64,000 nucleotides of DNA from Polytrichum commune (lineage: Eukaryota > Streptophyta > Polytrichopsida > Polytrichales > Polytrichaceae). The notes beneath the pieces were generated by a model, which worked only from the letters and a program-made list of their open reading frames with translations, did not search any database and was not told the DNA's origin. Within the stretch, counting starts at the first letter, position 1. Every line of letters begins with the position of its first letter. A program made the translations under genes and the position numbers. The DNA is taken from positions 37,189,501 to 37,253,500 of the forward strand of contig OX485805.1 in the NCBI GenBank assembly GCA_950295325.1. The letters are read 5' to 3'. Shown here piece by piece: positions 34,468 through 46,145 of this stretch.

Positions 34468-35074
34468 CTAGGATTTCGTGGTTGTATGCCCAAATAGACA
34501 TGAATCATGTCTTGAAGCTCTACGTTCTCTGGCACTCCACAATGGAACAACTCATCTGGTTGCCATGTAAAATTGGTCGGAACGTAGCATGTGCAAAATG
34601 GTTTTGGTCAAAGTTTGACCAAGATATTGGTTAAGCTTGCATTTGAACCATCCATGCAAAGGCCCTTTCTAACACGTTCAAATGTGTCAACGTCACACGA
34701 TTCTTCACGGTAACTATGCCATACTTTGCATACTCATTAATGTCAACATTTTTCTCTTCCACGGACACATTGTTGTCCACACAGAAAAGGATCTTCCACT
34801 GCATCCTTCAAGCAATACCCAATCATGCCCAACCACGTGAGCACACCTTGTTGCTTGAGAGACTTGCAATGCAACAAGTGCCCATGAGGCACTCTCTTGC
34901 CGATCCACCCAAGACCCACTTTTGTTGGACCAATTCAAAGCTATCACACTCGTGGAGTAGACCTTAATGACAAGTTGCAAATGCAACATGGATCTATCCT
35001 TTTCCAATGCACAAAAGTCCCACAAGACACTTCTCTCAAGTGAATCCATCCATGGCATGAATCGTGTTGAGAGG

Positions 35075-35636
35075 AATGTTAGCATTGCCATCACCCTCAT
35101 CTCCATTGTGCTCTCATTGGTCAAAAAGGCGGAGACCATCCAAGTTCACTTCAAACTAGGAGGTAAAGGCCTAAAGGCCCAAAGAAAAATTCATGGATGA
35201 AAAACCTACATGGAGTCCTACATGGCAGGTTGTGGATAAGGGCACATGGTCTACCAAAATTTGCGTCAAACCCACCTCCAAGAGGTGGGCTTGACGCAAA
35301 TTCAGGGAGACCATGATTTTTTTTGTATTTTTCCGAGCAGGAGAGATTTCAGGACAAACTGCAGGGCAGATTCCAAGACAAACAAACACCACCAAGTAAT
35401 TATCTTAAAATGATAAAGCTTGAAACACATTATATTAGACAAAATCCTCCCCTCTTTTTCCGCCAATAAAATATGCAATGGTCCTGCAACATGGTTCATT
35501 CTCACTTCATACTATGCTTGAGGGCCCAAGACTACATAAAATGGCTTTCCCAACACCCATGGTACAGCCTTTGGATGAGAGTCAAGGTCCTCACCATTAC
35601 AAGGTTACGGCTCTTGGCTCACGTGTGAAGTGGCCC
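35075..35636. mobile_element. PIF/Harbinger-like MITE, copy 3, left end decayed
   Basis: The right end reads, reverse complemented, GGGCCACTTCACACGTGAG and is followed by TAA, as in copies 1 and 2. Internal blocks CTACATGGAGTCCTA.ATGGCA, CCACCTC..AGAGGTGGGCTTG and CTATGCTTGAGGG are shared. An insertion and divergence obscure the left terminus; 35075 is approximate. Confidence 0.65.
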
Positions 35637-35640
35637 TAAA

Positions 35641-36403
35641 GTCCACTTGCATGCATTATTCATTTACTTATCATCACAGAGCACATCCTGATGAGCTCAA
35701 AACCATTTGTTGTTTCCACGACACATGTATTTTACATGATAATATGAAAACTGGACTTGTAATGAGCTGTTTGTTTTCGACGGTCAGAAAAGCTGGGATA
35801 AAGAATTCATCAGATCATTCTCAAATAGTCAAGCCTTCGAGTAAGAGTTTGGAGATGACCCACACTCTATGATGTTTGCCACAAAAGGATTTCAATCTGC
35901 ACACATTTAAAATTGAATGCTCATTTACCTCTTGGTGCGATCATAGCTATTGTGGTTGTGAAACCTCTTAACCCCGCTGATTGAAACCGCTGCTAACGAG
36001 TGAATAAGGAGTTCTCTTCGCCGTTTTCACCTTCAACTTACATGGCCTGCGTGCACGAGTCCAGGGCCAACTCCTGTCGTGTTCGGGTGTGCATTCTGAC
36101 TGGTTTGCATGACCATGAAGAGGGGGAGAATCACAGTGGTATACTAAGTAGAGTATAACAATCGTGGTCTCCCGTGCTTCAAATTGTACGTAACTTCTTG
36201 TATCTATGTGCCGTTCTAAATGCTTTTAAATGGTGGTCAATGGTACACGGTAAGCAGCAGACTTCGGACATACGCTCGGACTCCTCCCCTCAACTACTGT
36301 ACAAGTGGTTTTCCAGCCTCAGTTAAATTACTACTTCAGTGATACTACGCTTATCCCCCGTCCCCTACCTCCTCACCGCACTCGACAGATTCCTCCCTCC
36401 TAC
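35641..36403. other. Downstream flank of the G-alpha gene
   Basis: Should contain the 3' UTR of the minus-strand G-alpha gene close to 36404. Nothing else recognised. Confidence 0.4.
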
Positions 36404-39400
36404 TCATGACACAAGCGTAGTATTATTGTCCACCTTCTTCCGCGTGAGCGCTTCGTGGATGAGCCGGAACGTCCTCTTCACGAGCTGCTCGTCCAGGGCA
36501 GTCGTCTTGTACACCTTGAACACGCGGAACTCCTTGGCCTGCGGCGCGGTGTTCGCCTCGTACAGCGCCTCGAATTTCTGCTTCACATACGCATACGCAT
36601 TCTCCACCTCCGGCCTCTCCAATGATGCGGCAGTTGTTGAAGAAGGCGGCTCGTAGTCGCTGAACCACTCGCACGCGTTCAACGGCACTCCCTGCAGCAT
36701 GTCCAAAGGTTACTTTTTCCGACGAGCCCACTTCTCGTAGGATATGAAACACGTGATTACTGCGAGATGGTTAGCAAATCCAATTCGAGGCCATAGCCAC
36801 TTTCCTCTTTATTTTTGGAGCTCGTATGGGATATCTTATTCGTTATCAAAGTGAAGATTCGTGGTGCTAAAACCTGACAGTAAAATCTGGACGCCTTGGT
36901 TAGGTGGATCTAAGAACGGACACCAGAAAGACAATTGTTTAAGAGAGATTGGACTATGTGTTCAATATATGCTAGCCATTCTAGGCTCAATAGTCAACAT
37001 AATTGGGGGTGGGGGAGGGGTGGGGGCTGAATGAGCACTTCATGTGCACGTGAATCTTCACTATGATGATGAATAAGATATTCATATGAGCTCCAAAATT
37101 TAGGAGGCAAACAGCTTCCGGCACTATAGGTTAAAAGTGACAGTTTTAGGATCATCCACCTTAGTTTGTTGTAAGCATTGAGCCAAATAGCTTGAAGGGT
37201 TATTTCCACTGAAAAAGAAAAGGTGGAAACCGCGGTTAACCACAACTTCAGTATTTTTCATTTACACTTGTCTTGTGTGTTGTGGATGGTGGGGTCGGTT
37301 TTTTAAATGGCACTATATCATTGGTTTAGCTCTTGGACTCGAGAAGGAATTAAAGTGATTATTAACGTTGTCACCTTTAGATTGTAGTATTAAAATGGTT
37401 GCCTCCTCAACTTTCTCGCTGGATCTTGGCATTGAAGTTCTCCAATGGTGCCACATGAGCATGAAAAACCACCCCAAGGATGGTTAACCATGCGGGGTAA
37501 TGAGGTTGATGAGGTTGTGGTGAGCATTCACTATGCCTAAAGTAAACCACAAACACTACCCCTCATGTATATGTCCCTCGGAGTGGTTGGGACTCACGAC
37601 CTCAGAAGAAACCAAATTTTGAATGGGTATTTATGTGTGGGTTCCATTCTCCACCAAGCCATGCTAGGGTTTCCCGGTATATGGTCCACGCAACCATTGT
37701 GGGGACAAGTGGCCATACCGAAGTGATCAGATTGTCCTGGTTACGGTTGTCAGAAAGAGTCCACCTCTTAATGAAGGGAGTAGCATGCGCACTAAAAAAC
37801 TATAATTCATGCTAGTGTTGGAAAACATAGGCGTTATCCTCTTCTTTACTCTGAGGTTGTCGTGGAGCTTTATGTTGTCAGGCAAGACCCCTTGACACAC
37901 GATTTGTGGTGGGAGTCGGAGCTCACCTGATTGATCTTCTTCTCAAATATGTCGAACTTGTTCAGGAAGAGTAAGAATGAAGTTTTCTGTGCACACAAAC
38001 AAACATTTGAGAAATAAGGAACACGTTGGAGACTCATCTTAAAATGCAAGTGACCAGCATTCGTTGTTGAGTTAGTGTTGATACATTCCAATCAGGGTTC
38101 AATATCTTTGCAGTGACATATCAACATCTAGCTAATGATTCATTCAACATTGTTTCAGCTTGTCATTCAGCCTTACAGGTCAACTTGCAATGATAAAATA
38201 TGGAAAAGAGAAATTAGAATTGCAACCCTATGTTTGGTAGGCCAAGTGATTCAATGTCGTAGTTTGATGTGAGTGAATCAATGTGAAATCAGTACTGATA
38301 TAATATGCGTCTAGAGGCTTGTGACGCTGGAGAGGGTTGGCTAGGATAGGGTAGGGAAGGAGTCACACCTCGAAAAAGGGCAGCTTAATAATCCATTCAA
38401 AGAGCTCCTTGGATTCAATCATCCGGTTTTTGTCCTCGTCCTCAAACAAGACTTGGTCATATTCGCTGAGAGAAACACAGAAGATGACTGCAGTGACACC
38501 CTCAAACAAATGAATCCACTTCCGCCTCTCATTCCGCTGGCCCCCAACATCAAATAGCCTGTACAACTCTCCATTCTTCTTCTGCTCTCCCGCAGGACTG
38601 TGGTCCGTAACATGTACACAAGCAAGCTGGTCAGAAAATGAAATAAGGTTTAGCGGGTCTAAGTAATTCGGTTACTTATCTTGATTAGACACCTATATCT
38701 GAGTGGTGTGTGGTTAGGTCATGTGGGTTTAAGAACAGACACAGCCAGTGGTTAAGTTTTGTTTCAACCCAGCCAGTCGACGTTGCAATATTCACTTGTT
38801 AAAAAAATACTTCTTGACCATCTGTGGTGATTAAACTGAGATGGAGTACAAACTCCATACCTGAACTCTGTTTCCACTATTCCTGTTGTTCGCACACGAG
38901 CATGCAAAACATCATCCTGCACATCAATAGAGAGCCCCTTGCTTTTTTCAAAAAAAGCTTCACACATGCAGGCATCCAAAAAACTCTTGAAACTGGCGGA
39001 ATAATAGGGGATGATGAAGGGACAAAAGAAACGAGTATTGGATGGTTCGCCTCTGCTAAAGAGGATTCTTCCAAAACAAACCGCAAAACACATCAACAAT
39101 ATATGTATCTGCATTTAGTTGATACTATGCAGAAAAATCAATGAGGAGAATCCAGACGACATCTAGGAGGAAATTTAAGTAGATCACGTAAAAGATGGTC
39201 CACTTCTTTGTCATCTAGAAACTGCCGTCATACGAACTAAGTAATGGATGCAAGGAGCCTTGCCATGGGTTGTAGTAGGTGCCCAACCTATTGAGCCAAT
39301 ACAACAATGAGGGAGGTACTGGGTGCCTACACCAGACAGAGTGGTCAGCAATTATGAGTGATAATAGGCCTCACCGTATCCAATTAGGAATAGATACATC

Positions 39401-41814
39401 AGCAACATCACTTGGCATGATCACTACGTAAATCAAAAGCCATTTGCGAGCAGGTGTGTTTAACCTGAGTGGGGATGTAACCAGGTGCTGCAAGACGTTG
39501 TAGGTCTTTCATAAAGTAAGCAGTGCAATCCGGAAGTTGAAGCTCACTTGCCCTTTGATATGTTGCCTGCTCCAAGATAGATAGAAAATGATATATAAGA
39601 TTTCAGATGGACTGCGAGTACTAAAGTCTAATTTAGAAATCTGAATGTGAATAAGGTTAAGTCTTGGCCTCTTCCTGTAGAAAGAATGGTGCCAACGTAT
39701 TTGAGAAACATACAATGTATTTCCAACGAGAAGTTCGTATTGAAAGTGGGAGTACCTGAATGGCAGGATCATTCCACAAAATTTCAATTTGTTTGGCACG
39801 CTCGCCTGTTAGAACTAGCTGTTCACTTCCCCCACTAACTTCTGCCAGCTCCTCTCCAATTGCCTGAAAGCCACTATTTGAAGAGTTAAGACCATTAAGA
39901 TGTTTTTCTTTTTATGAGAAACAGATGTACACTTGACATCAGAGAGTTCGAAGTTCAAAGCTGCTAATCACTGGCCTTTGTGCTTGCAGCGACAAGGGCA
40001 AGTTGGCCTTTTAAAGGAACTGAAGCTCATGTGCAAATCCATTTCTTATGAGATCATTGCAATATTTACAACAAGCGGCCTCCACATTTGCTTTTCAGGA
40101 AATGATGGATGAAAAAGTTGGAAGTTACTTGAACTAGCCAAAAAACTTCATAAGTGTGAAGTTCCTAGTTTCATTTATATATTATTTTCATTCTGAAATT
40201 TGCGATTGATCCCGGCCATGTTTCAAGAAAGAAAGCCAGCAAAACAAAAGTTCTGGTTGGTTGAAATAAAAGGACCTTGTTTTGTGGTAAGAGTGTATAA
40301 TGCTCCGGTTCGTCTTCAGCAAATTGCAATGCTCCATCCAGGAGAATCTGCATCAATAAACTCAAATTCAGTGCCTAATTTCGTAATGTGACGAAAATGC
40401 AATCAACATATCCAATCAAGGTTAAAATTACAGCATTGCAATCGTATACATTAAATGCAATTAAGGGAATTACTTTGGTCCTCAGAGACCAGAGCAACTC
40501 TTGACCAGTCAGGTGTTCTGCCCTTTGCATTTTGGAAGCGCCATTCTGTTAACTATCCTAAAGAGATTTCGATTCAGTGGCTGAGTTTCTCACTTTCATG
40601 CTTTGATAGACATTGGTGTGGATGACATTGGTGTAGTTCTTTTTCTCTCCAATGTCGAAACCCGTCTGAAATAACACTTTAATCTGGCCACACAAAGTGA
40701 TGTCAGGTGATACACAAATCAAGGAAAATTTAGATGTAACGGATACACAACAAGAGTGATAGCCCAGGATGAAATGATGAAAGCCACAGAAAATTGGCTG
40801 AAAAAAGTCTGAGTACAAGATATACCTGCTTAAATATTGTTGACTTTCCAGAGTCTCCAGCACCTTTGTCAACAGCAGATGGGTGTCAAAACAAGAAGGG
40901 CACGTGTTTCTGATTCCTATACTTGATCCAATGTGGCATTAAGTGCTTAGGTTTAATAAGTAGAGAAGCAAAAAATTAATAGAACAGAATATGAAATTAA
41001 ATGTAAACTCCAACGAGGATAGGAGAAATTTGACTCTAACCAAGTAGGAGAAGCTTCAACACATTCTTCTCAGCAATGTTCTCTTGTGCTATCCTCTTGT
41101 CAATCTGATGTGTCTGAGGAAACCAACGGCAATACTGTCATGAGTGTAATGTGGTCATTTCAAACATTCTAAAAATGCCAGCACAGCCCACCGAAAAGAT
41201 AACAAAAACACATGATACTCTGCCTTTACACAATTCATGGACATTTTTCTGGTTTAATGTGCCATGACCGCAGAGATTGTATGTTTGGCAAATTTGAACA
41301 TCTGTAAGTACTCCAGTATATCCATTGTCGAACTCCGAAACCCCTCGTCATTTTATGCACTGATGACTTGAACTACTGATTGTAACTCTATCAATATTGT
41401 CAAAATATGCTTACAAGTATCACGGTTCAAACAACACTTACAGATAAAGGTAACCAGTAAACCCAAAAAAGGGAAGCATCATCAAGAGAAATAGTGGCCC
41501 GAAAAATACTTAATCCAAAGTTTTAAGGGTTACATACTCAAATTGGAGTCACAGTTTTTTCTTGAGTTTCTGCTACTGTATCTCCAGAGGTAACAAGAAT
41601 CAAGCAAATCGTTGCATAGCATGTCTACCAAGACCTCAATTTCTCCACAATTAAGAGAAACCAAAGCCAAAACTTCAACTTGTTTGAAAAAACAACCTAA
41701 TTCTGCTGAGTGCTTATGATAGTATTTTCAAATAAACACCACGAAGGTGATTATGCTTACATGTTCAGCATCAGCTGGGTCCTGCGCTTGGCCCTTTGAT
41801 GTCATACAGCCCAT
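36404..41814 (-). CDS. GPA1-like: Heterotrimeric G-protein alpha subunit, canonical plant type, complete, eleven exons
   Basis: GTP-binding switch of the plasma-membrane G-alpha/beta/gamma complex. Minus-strand exons: 41814-41761, 41113-41041, 40863-40826, 40683-40594, 40347-40276, 39863-39756, 39566-39465, 38916-38861, 38597-38369, 37986-37927, 36691-36404. All join in frame to 389 codons; exon 5 has a weak donor (AAG/GTCC). Residues 2-3 are Gly-Cys, fitting myristoylation and palmitoylation. G1 loop GAGDSGKST (43-51); switch I RVRTTG (186-191) with the arginine finger; DVGGQR (214-219) with catalytic Gln218; NKFD (283-286); TTALD (357-361). The helical domain (about 65-180) aligns throughout with Arabidopsis GPA1. 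Odd points: Asp46 where family members have Glu, and a C-terminus ending NNTTLVS instead of the usual Gly-Leu-Leu. Intron 8 (38862... to 38598) and intron 10 carry dispersed repeats. Confidence 0.96.
36700..37180. repeat. Composite repeat with internal inverted arms, in G-alpha intron 10
   Basis: 36700-36880 is the companion block of R1 (GATGGTTAGCAAATCCAA, GAGCTCGTATGGGATATC). 36890-37015 is an R1 copy. At 37030-37100 the block GAATCTTCACTATGATGATG, AATAAGATATTCATATGAGC appears as the reverse complement of 36805-36866, giving ~60-bp arms around ~170 bp. Confidence 0.75.
38640..38760 (+). repeat. Dispersed repeat family R1 in G-alpha intron 8
   Basis: GGTTACTTATCTTGATTAGA, CACCTATATCTGAGTGG, TGTGTGGTTAGG, AAGAACAGACAC in order, between exons at 38861 and 38597. 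Confidence 0.7.
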
Positions 41815-43479
41815 TGTGACCTATTTTTTAAGGCGCCGCTGCCTGTGAAGAAATAGGTTAGATCCTCAGGTGAAAAGAAATTGGTGCAAGTCACGCCCAC
41901 TGCCTGGTGCTCTACGTTAAACCCCACATCCATCATCACTTAAGGGTCACAGCAACATGGAGAAATTTTACCACATAGAGCAATAGCAACATTTCAACCT
42001 CTTTTTATGTGACCTACAAGAAAGAAATTCAGTTCACCAGATGCAGCTCAAGAATATTAAAGGGTAGCGCATTAGACTTTAATTCTCTGTGGGTTCATTC
42101 TTTGAGATTATTCCTGACAAAAGAGGTTTCAATTGTTTCAGTGAAGTAATTCACGTGTACTATCCTAACCTCCATTCTCAATTGCTCATAATTCATGACA
42201 CCCATACAAAATGATGATGCCCTAGGTCTCAGAAGTCAGATCAAAATGACTTACAAGGCAAGCTCAGTACCTGACTATAAGTGACTGAATTGAAGCTCAA
42301 TCATTGTTCCTGCCGTAACCTGGAAAAGCTTACTTTCTGCATGGACACATCCTTCTCAGGTCAGAAGAAGCTCCCACAAATCCAACTCTGTACAACCTCT
42401 GCTACGAAAGGTGTCAGAGAACCTGTCCACATCTCCGACCATTTGCTCAGGGCTTCTCTGGTTTACGTCACAAAAAGTATTCGCAGTAAAATCATGTTCC
42501 AGGTCCTCCAGGTTACCACCAGATCAAGACAAACCTTGCACACTAAATATAATAGTGATTGAAAGTACTTAATTAAGAATGTGCAGCAGGGGTAGAGGAG
42601 TAGCATGAAATCATACATAGAATCAGAAATTTCAATACCGGTTCCTTGTGTTTGAAGAAGCATAGTCGCATACTATGGCATACTATTACCAAAAAAAAAA
42701 ATTAAAAAAAACACAAAAGCTTCTGTACCGAGAAGCACAAGATCGAAGGTGCTGCAATCGTGCGCGCAGGTAAACTTCCCAATTGTTACTCTGTTCCTAG
42801 TTTTATTAGATTTATGGAAGTGTTGAACCTCGACCCTAAAACGATCAAGTGAGATGACTTAAGATGGAAGACTTAATGGATTTAAAAATCAATTCTTCAG
42901 AAAATGGAGATGGTTGGAAACGAACGAAAGATAACATCCATATGGTTGGAAGTTGCATATATGTTCGTGTTGCAGGAAAAGCCACGATCCATGATATTGA
43001 CGTAACACGTTACGATACTATAAAATATTAATGTGCCAATTGAATAATACATATGTCTTTTTTAATAGAAAACCGAGACTATATGTAACTTAGCAGAACA
43101 TATCACAAGAAACAAATCAAAATACATTTATATGTTACAACGGTGACCCTGGACCAGCATGAGTTGCTAGCCTACTGAGAAGAAAATTTACACAGCAAAA
43201 GGCAGCTGAATCAAGTAACTCAGACTCTCTCTTGAAAAATTACCAAGTGCTCCAACTTTTACTTTCGCCCTCCAAGTCCAGAAATCTCTAAGCTTTGCTC
43301 AGAGTGTAAAGGAGCAAGTAACTCCCTCCACCTGAATTCCTCTCCGACTAAGAAATTTACTCTTCTCCACCAAATACCGACGGAACCAAAACCTAGGAAT
43401 TGACCGAAAGAACCACCAACCAAAGCAGACTACTAGTTCGCTTCCAGGCGCTGCCAAGGCTTCGTAACGTCTTAGAAAG
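41815..43479. other. Upstream region of G-alpha, no coding sequence recognised
   Basis: Likely 5' UTR and leader-intron territory. A plus-strand frame at 42281-42562 matches nothing. An A-rich tract lies near 42690-42710. Confidence 0.4.
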
Positions 43480-44345
43480 GGCCTTGCCATGTCTTCAGGT
43501 GGCCAGCCAGGTTCCCAAAATCACGTGTCTAGGAACTAATGTAAAAACCTCGCTACTACCAACACCCGAAGCTCTTGTGCAATTACGGCAGCTCACCGAC
43601 TCTCTCACAAAATTGACAACCCCGAAGCTCATCAATATCAATAACTCCTTAACCACCTTAACAAAAGAATTCTCACCGTTCCACTACCAAAGTCCCATCA
43701 AAAGTCCCAGCACCGAGAACTTCACGTGTTTAGAAGCTACTGTAAACACCTCGTCACTCTAACACCTGATTCAGCTCTCGTGCAATTACGGCATCTCACC
43801 GACAATCTTACAAAATTGTTAACCCGGAGCTCAACAACATCAGCAACTCACCTTAACAACCTTAAACAAAAGAATTGCCTCCGTCGCATCACCAAAGGGC
43901 ACTAAACTCACAGTACCGAGAACTTCACGTGTCTGGAGATTAATGTAAAAAAACTCGCTACTCTAACACCTGAAGCTCTCATGCAATTACGGCAGCTCGC
44001 CTACACTCTCACAAATTGATAACCCCGAAGCTCCACAACATTAGCAACTCACCTTCACCACCTTAACACAAAGAATTCTGTCCGTTCCGCCACCAAGTGG
44101 CACCAAAGCCGCACCACCGAGAACTTCACGTGTCTGCAAACTAATGTGAAAAAATCGCTAATAATCTAACACCCGAAGCTCTTGTGCAATTACGGCAGCT
44201 CGCCGACACTCTCACAAAAAATTATTAACCCCGAAGCTGCTCAACAGCTTCACCGACTCACCTTAACCACCTAAAGCACCGGACGAATTGCCTCCGCTCC
44301 GTCACCAAAGCGCACCAAAGTTGCAGTGCCGAGACCTGTCCAGCT
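43480..44345. repeat. Tandem array, four ~202-bp units, each with a CACGTG box, upstream of G-alpha
   Basis: Shared blocks: GAGAACTTCACGTGTCT, AACTAATGTAAAAA, CTCGCTACT, AACACCCGAAGCTCTTGTGC, AATTACGGCAGCTCACCGAC, ACAACCCCGAAGCTCA and CACCTTAACAAAAGAATT. The CACGTGT cores lie at 43522, 43723, 43926 and 44127, spaced 201-203 bp. A fifth partial unit ends near 44345. Confidence 0.88.
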
Positions 44346-44459
44346 CCAACCGCATCCCCCGCGAGAAGAGCAAAAGGTCGAGGTTAACCAGACACACTCG
44401 CGCTTGATTGATTGTCTGGCACTTCGAGACTTCTTCGGGTCTGCTGCGGCTCTCGAGTA

Positions 44460-44930
44460 ATACTAAGTTAGGCAAGGCTTTGACCAAGGCCCGAGCACTT
44501 CGAAACTTCGTTTGAAGCTGTAGCGATTGTTAAACGAGGCGGATAAGTGGCTCACACATTGCGTGGGTGTCGCCTTCCGCGATTCCTCGATGCAAGTTCG
44601 TCGATAGCTGCGATGTGGTGGAGGTCGGAGCCACTCGGAAGCGGCAGGACCTGGTCTCCCACCTCGCGGATGACGGGCCTGTGAAAGGGGAGGAGAGACT
44701 TGGGCCGTTTGATTGCGAGATCGACGGTCGGCAGGTCGTCTTTCCTCGCGACCTGCGAGCCTGGGGCTTGGGTCAGCTCCACACGGGCATTGCTTCAATG
44801 CTCTCGTGACCGGGTGGCTGGCCGGGCGAGTGGACGGGAGGACGGGTGGGGGGCACCTGCCCCTGCCCTTGATTTACTGCGGGCACTCGAGCACCCCTCC
44901 AACCCACTGCCCGGGAAGTTTTTGGGCATA
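44460..44930 (-). promoter_or_regulatory. GC-rich island, possible promoter of G-alpha
   Basis: GC and CpG content rises sharply from about 44540 to 44930. Open frames appear in several phases on both strands and match nothing. It lies 2.7-3.1 kb upstream of the G-alpha start codon, with the 202-bp array between. Confidence 0.35.
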
Positions 44931-45140
44931 GCCGGTCAAAATCCTAGTGACTCTAAATCCAGCCGGTCATATGTTGACATCTTCCGGTTTTGCTTCATTC
45001 ATTTGAGGTATGCTCTTCTATAGATTCCTCTAAAATGATCGGTAATTCTCCGGAAGTCTCCAACTTCAACCGGTTATTTTTCGAACTCAACCGGTTCATC
45101 TGTAACTAACCACCGGTTCTTCCCGAGCACTGCTCCAACA
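44928..45140 (-). repeat. Dispersed repeat R3, inverted partner at 63775-63985
   Basis: Blocks in order: GGTCAAAATCCTAGTG, GATTCCTCTAAAATGAT.GGTAAT, AACTTCAACCGG, CTCAACCGGTTCATCTGTAA and GGTTCT. All are found reverse complemented at 63775-63985 in the opposite order. Several CCGGTT motifs lie inside. Confidence 0.75.
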
Positions 45141-45990
45141 AGTTATAGGGTGAGAGAGAGAGAGAGAGAGAGGGAATTACACAATCGTATACATCTCATT
45201 TATCCAACATACAAACTTGACCCTTTATAAACTATGAGTAGATTAATTTGGGGTCTTCAAAGCTGATGTCCGTGTCAAATTAACAATAAAAAAGAAGCAG
45301 TTGCGTTTCCAATGCCAAGAGAAAAAAGGATGTTGATGTCGCCTTGGTACCACTTTCTTCAAGTGCGTGCCGAGAGGTTCAATAGCTCATACTATAAATT
45401 TTCCGCATTTTGAAACCCCTTCAATCACAAGGTGGAAGGGATGGAAAATCTACCCCCATTGTCGCTATTCACGAAGCATGGGCCAAATGTGCCGTAGACT
45501 CTTTTTATGACATCCGACTCCCTATGTTTCGGCTTCTAACAAGTTCTCAATGGGAATGATGGCATCCTACGGTTAATAAGTTCACTTGTCCGCACCCTAT
45601 ACACATGTGGCCTCCTATATATTAAGCTTTGTGTCAAATTGCATCATCGAGAAGCTTAGGACTTGGAGGGAAGTCAACCTCCACTCCGACCCACCTCACT
45701 TCTCGGTCCTCCTTTGGGTGTTCGAGAATGCACATCTCATGCACCCAATGTGGGATTTGGGGTTGTAAATTCCAAAGTACTAGCACTACTAAGTAGTTAC
45801 ATGTTGTTTATCCTTGTCCCTTATGAAATGGAAAAGTGTGTGCCCTCTCTTGTGGAACGAGTCACGGGTCATGTACACATTGTGTGTGTGGTGATGTGGG
45901 GGAGGGGGGGTTTGCAAGGATTCATGACAATCGTATAAAACCAAAGGTGAAAACATTCATAACTTCTTTTAATTTAAATTTTTATATTTG
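45141..45990. other. Gene-free stretch with a GA microsatellite
   Basis: (GA)n at 45151-45173. 45195-45290 belongs to the short dispersed family at 25790 and 33337. No gene recognised. Confidence 0.5.
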
Positions 45991-46145
45991 CATAACATTA
46001 TTCAGATCCATAACAGTGTTCTGTGGGACCGACAGTATTATAGGGAATATTCTCAAATTCGGTAGAATTGTGGGAATGTTCGGGAATATATTATGGAATA
46101 TTGGCAGTCCCATCGAACATTGTTATGGATCTGAATAATGTTATG
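45991..46145. mobile_element. Foldback MITE, 155 bp, copy 2
   Basis: Begins CATAACATTATTCAGATCCA and its end, reverse complemented, reads CATAACATTATTCAGATCCA, an exact match over 20 bases. Same family as 32341-32489, with better-preserved arms. Confidence 0.88.

Noticed and set aside
34714-35139. 141-codon minus-strand frame considered as a hAT transposase C-terminus
   Set aside because: I looked for the dimerisation motif and the conserved W/C-rich blocks and found none; it also runs into the PIF/Harbinger MITE.
44463-45023. Overlapping open frames on both strands near 44.5-45.0 kb
   Set aside because: GC-rich composition explains them, and no family is recognisable in any frame.
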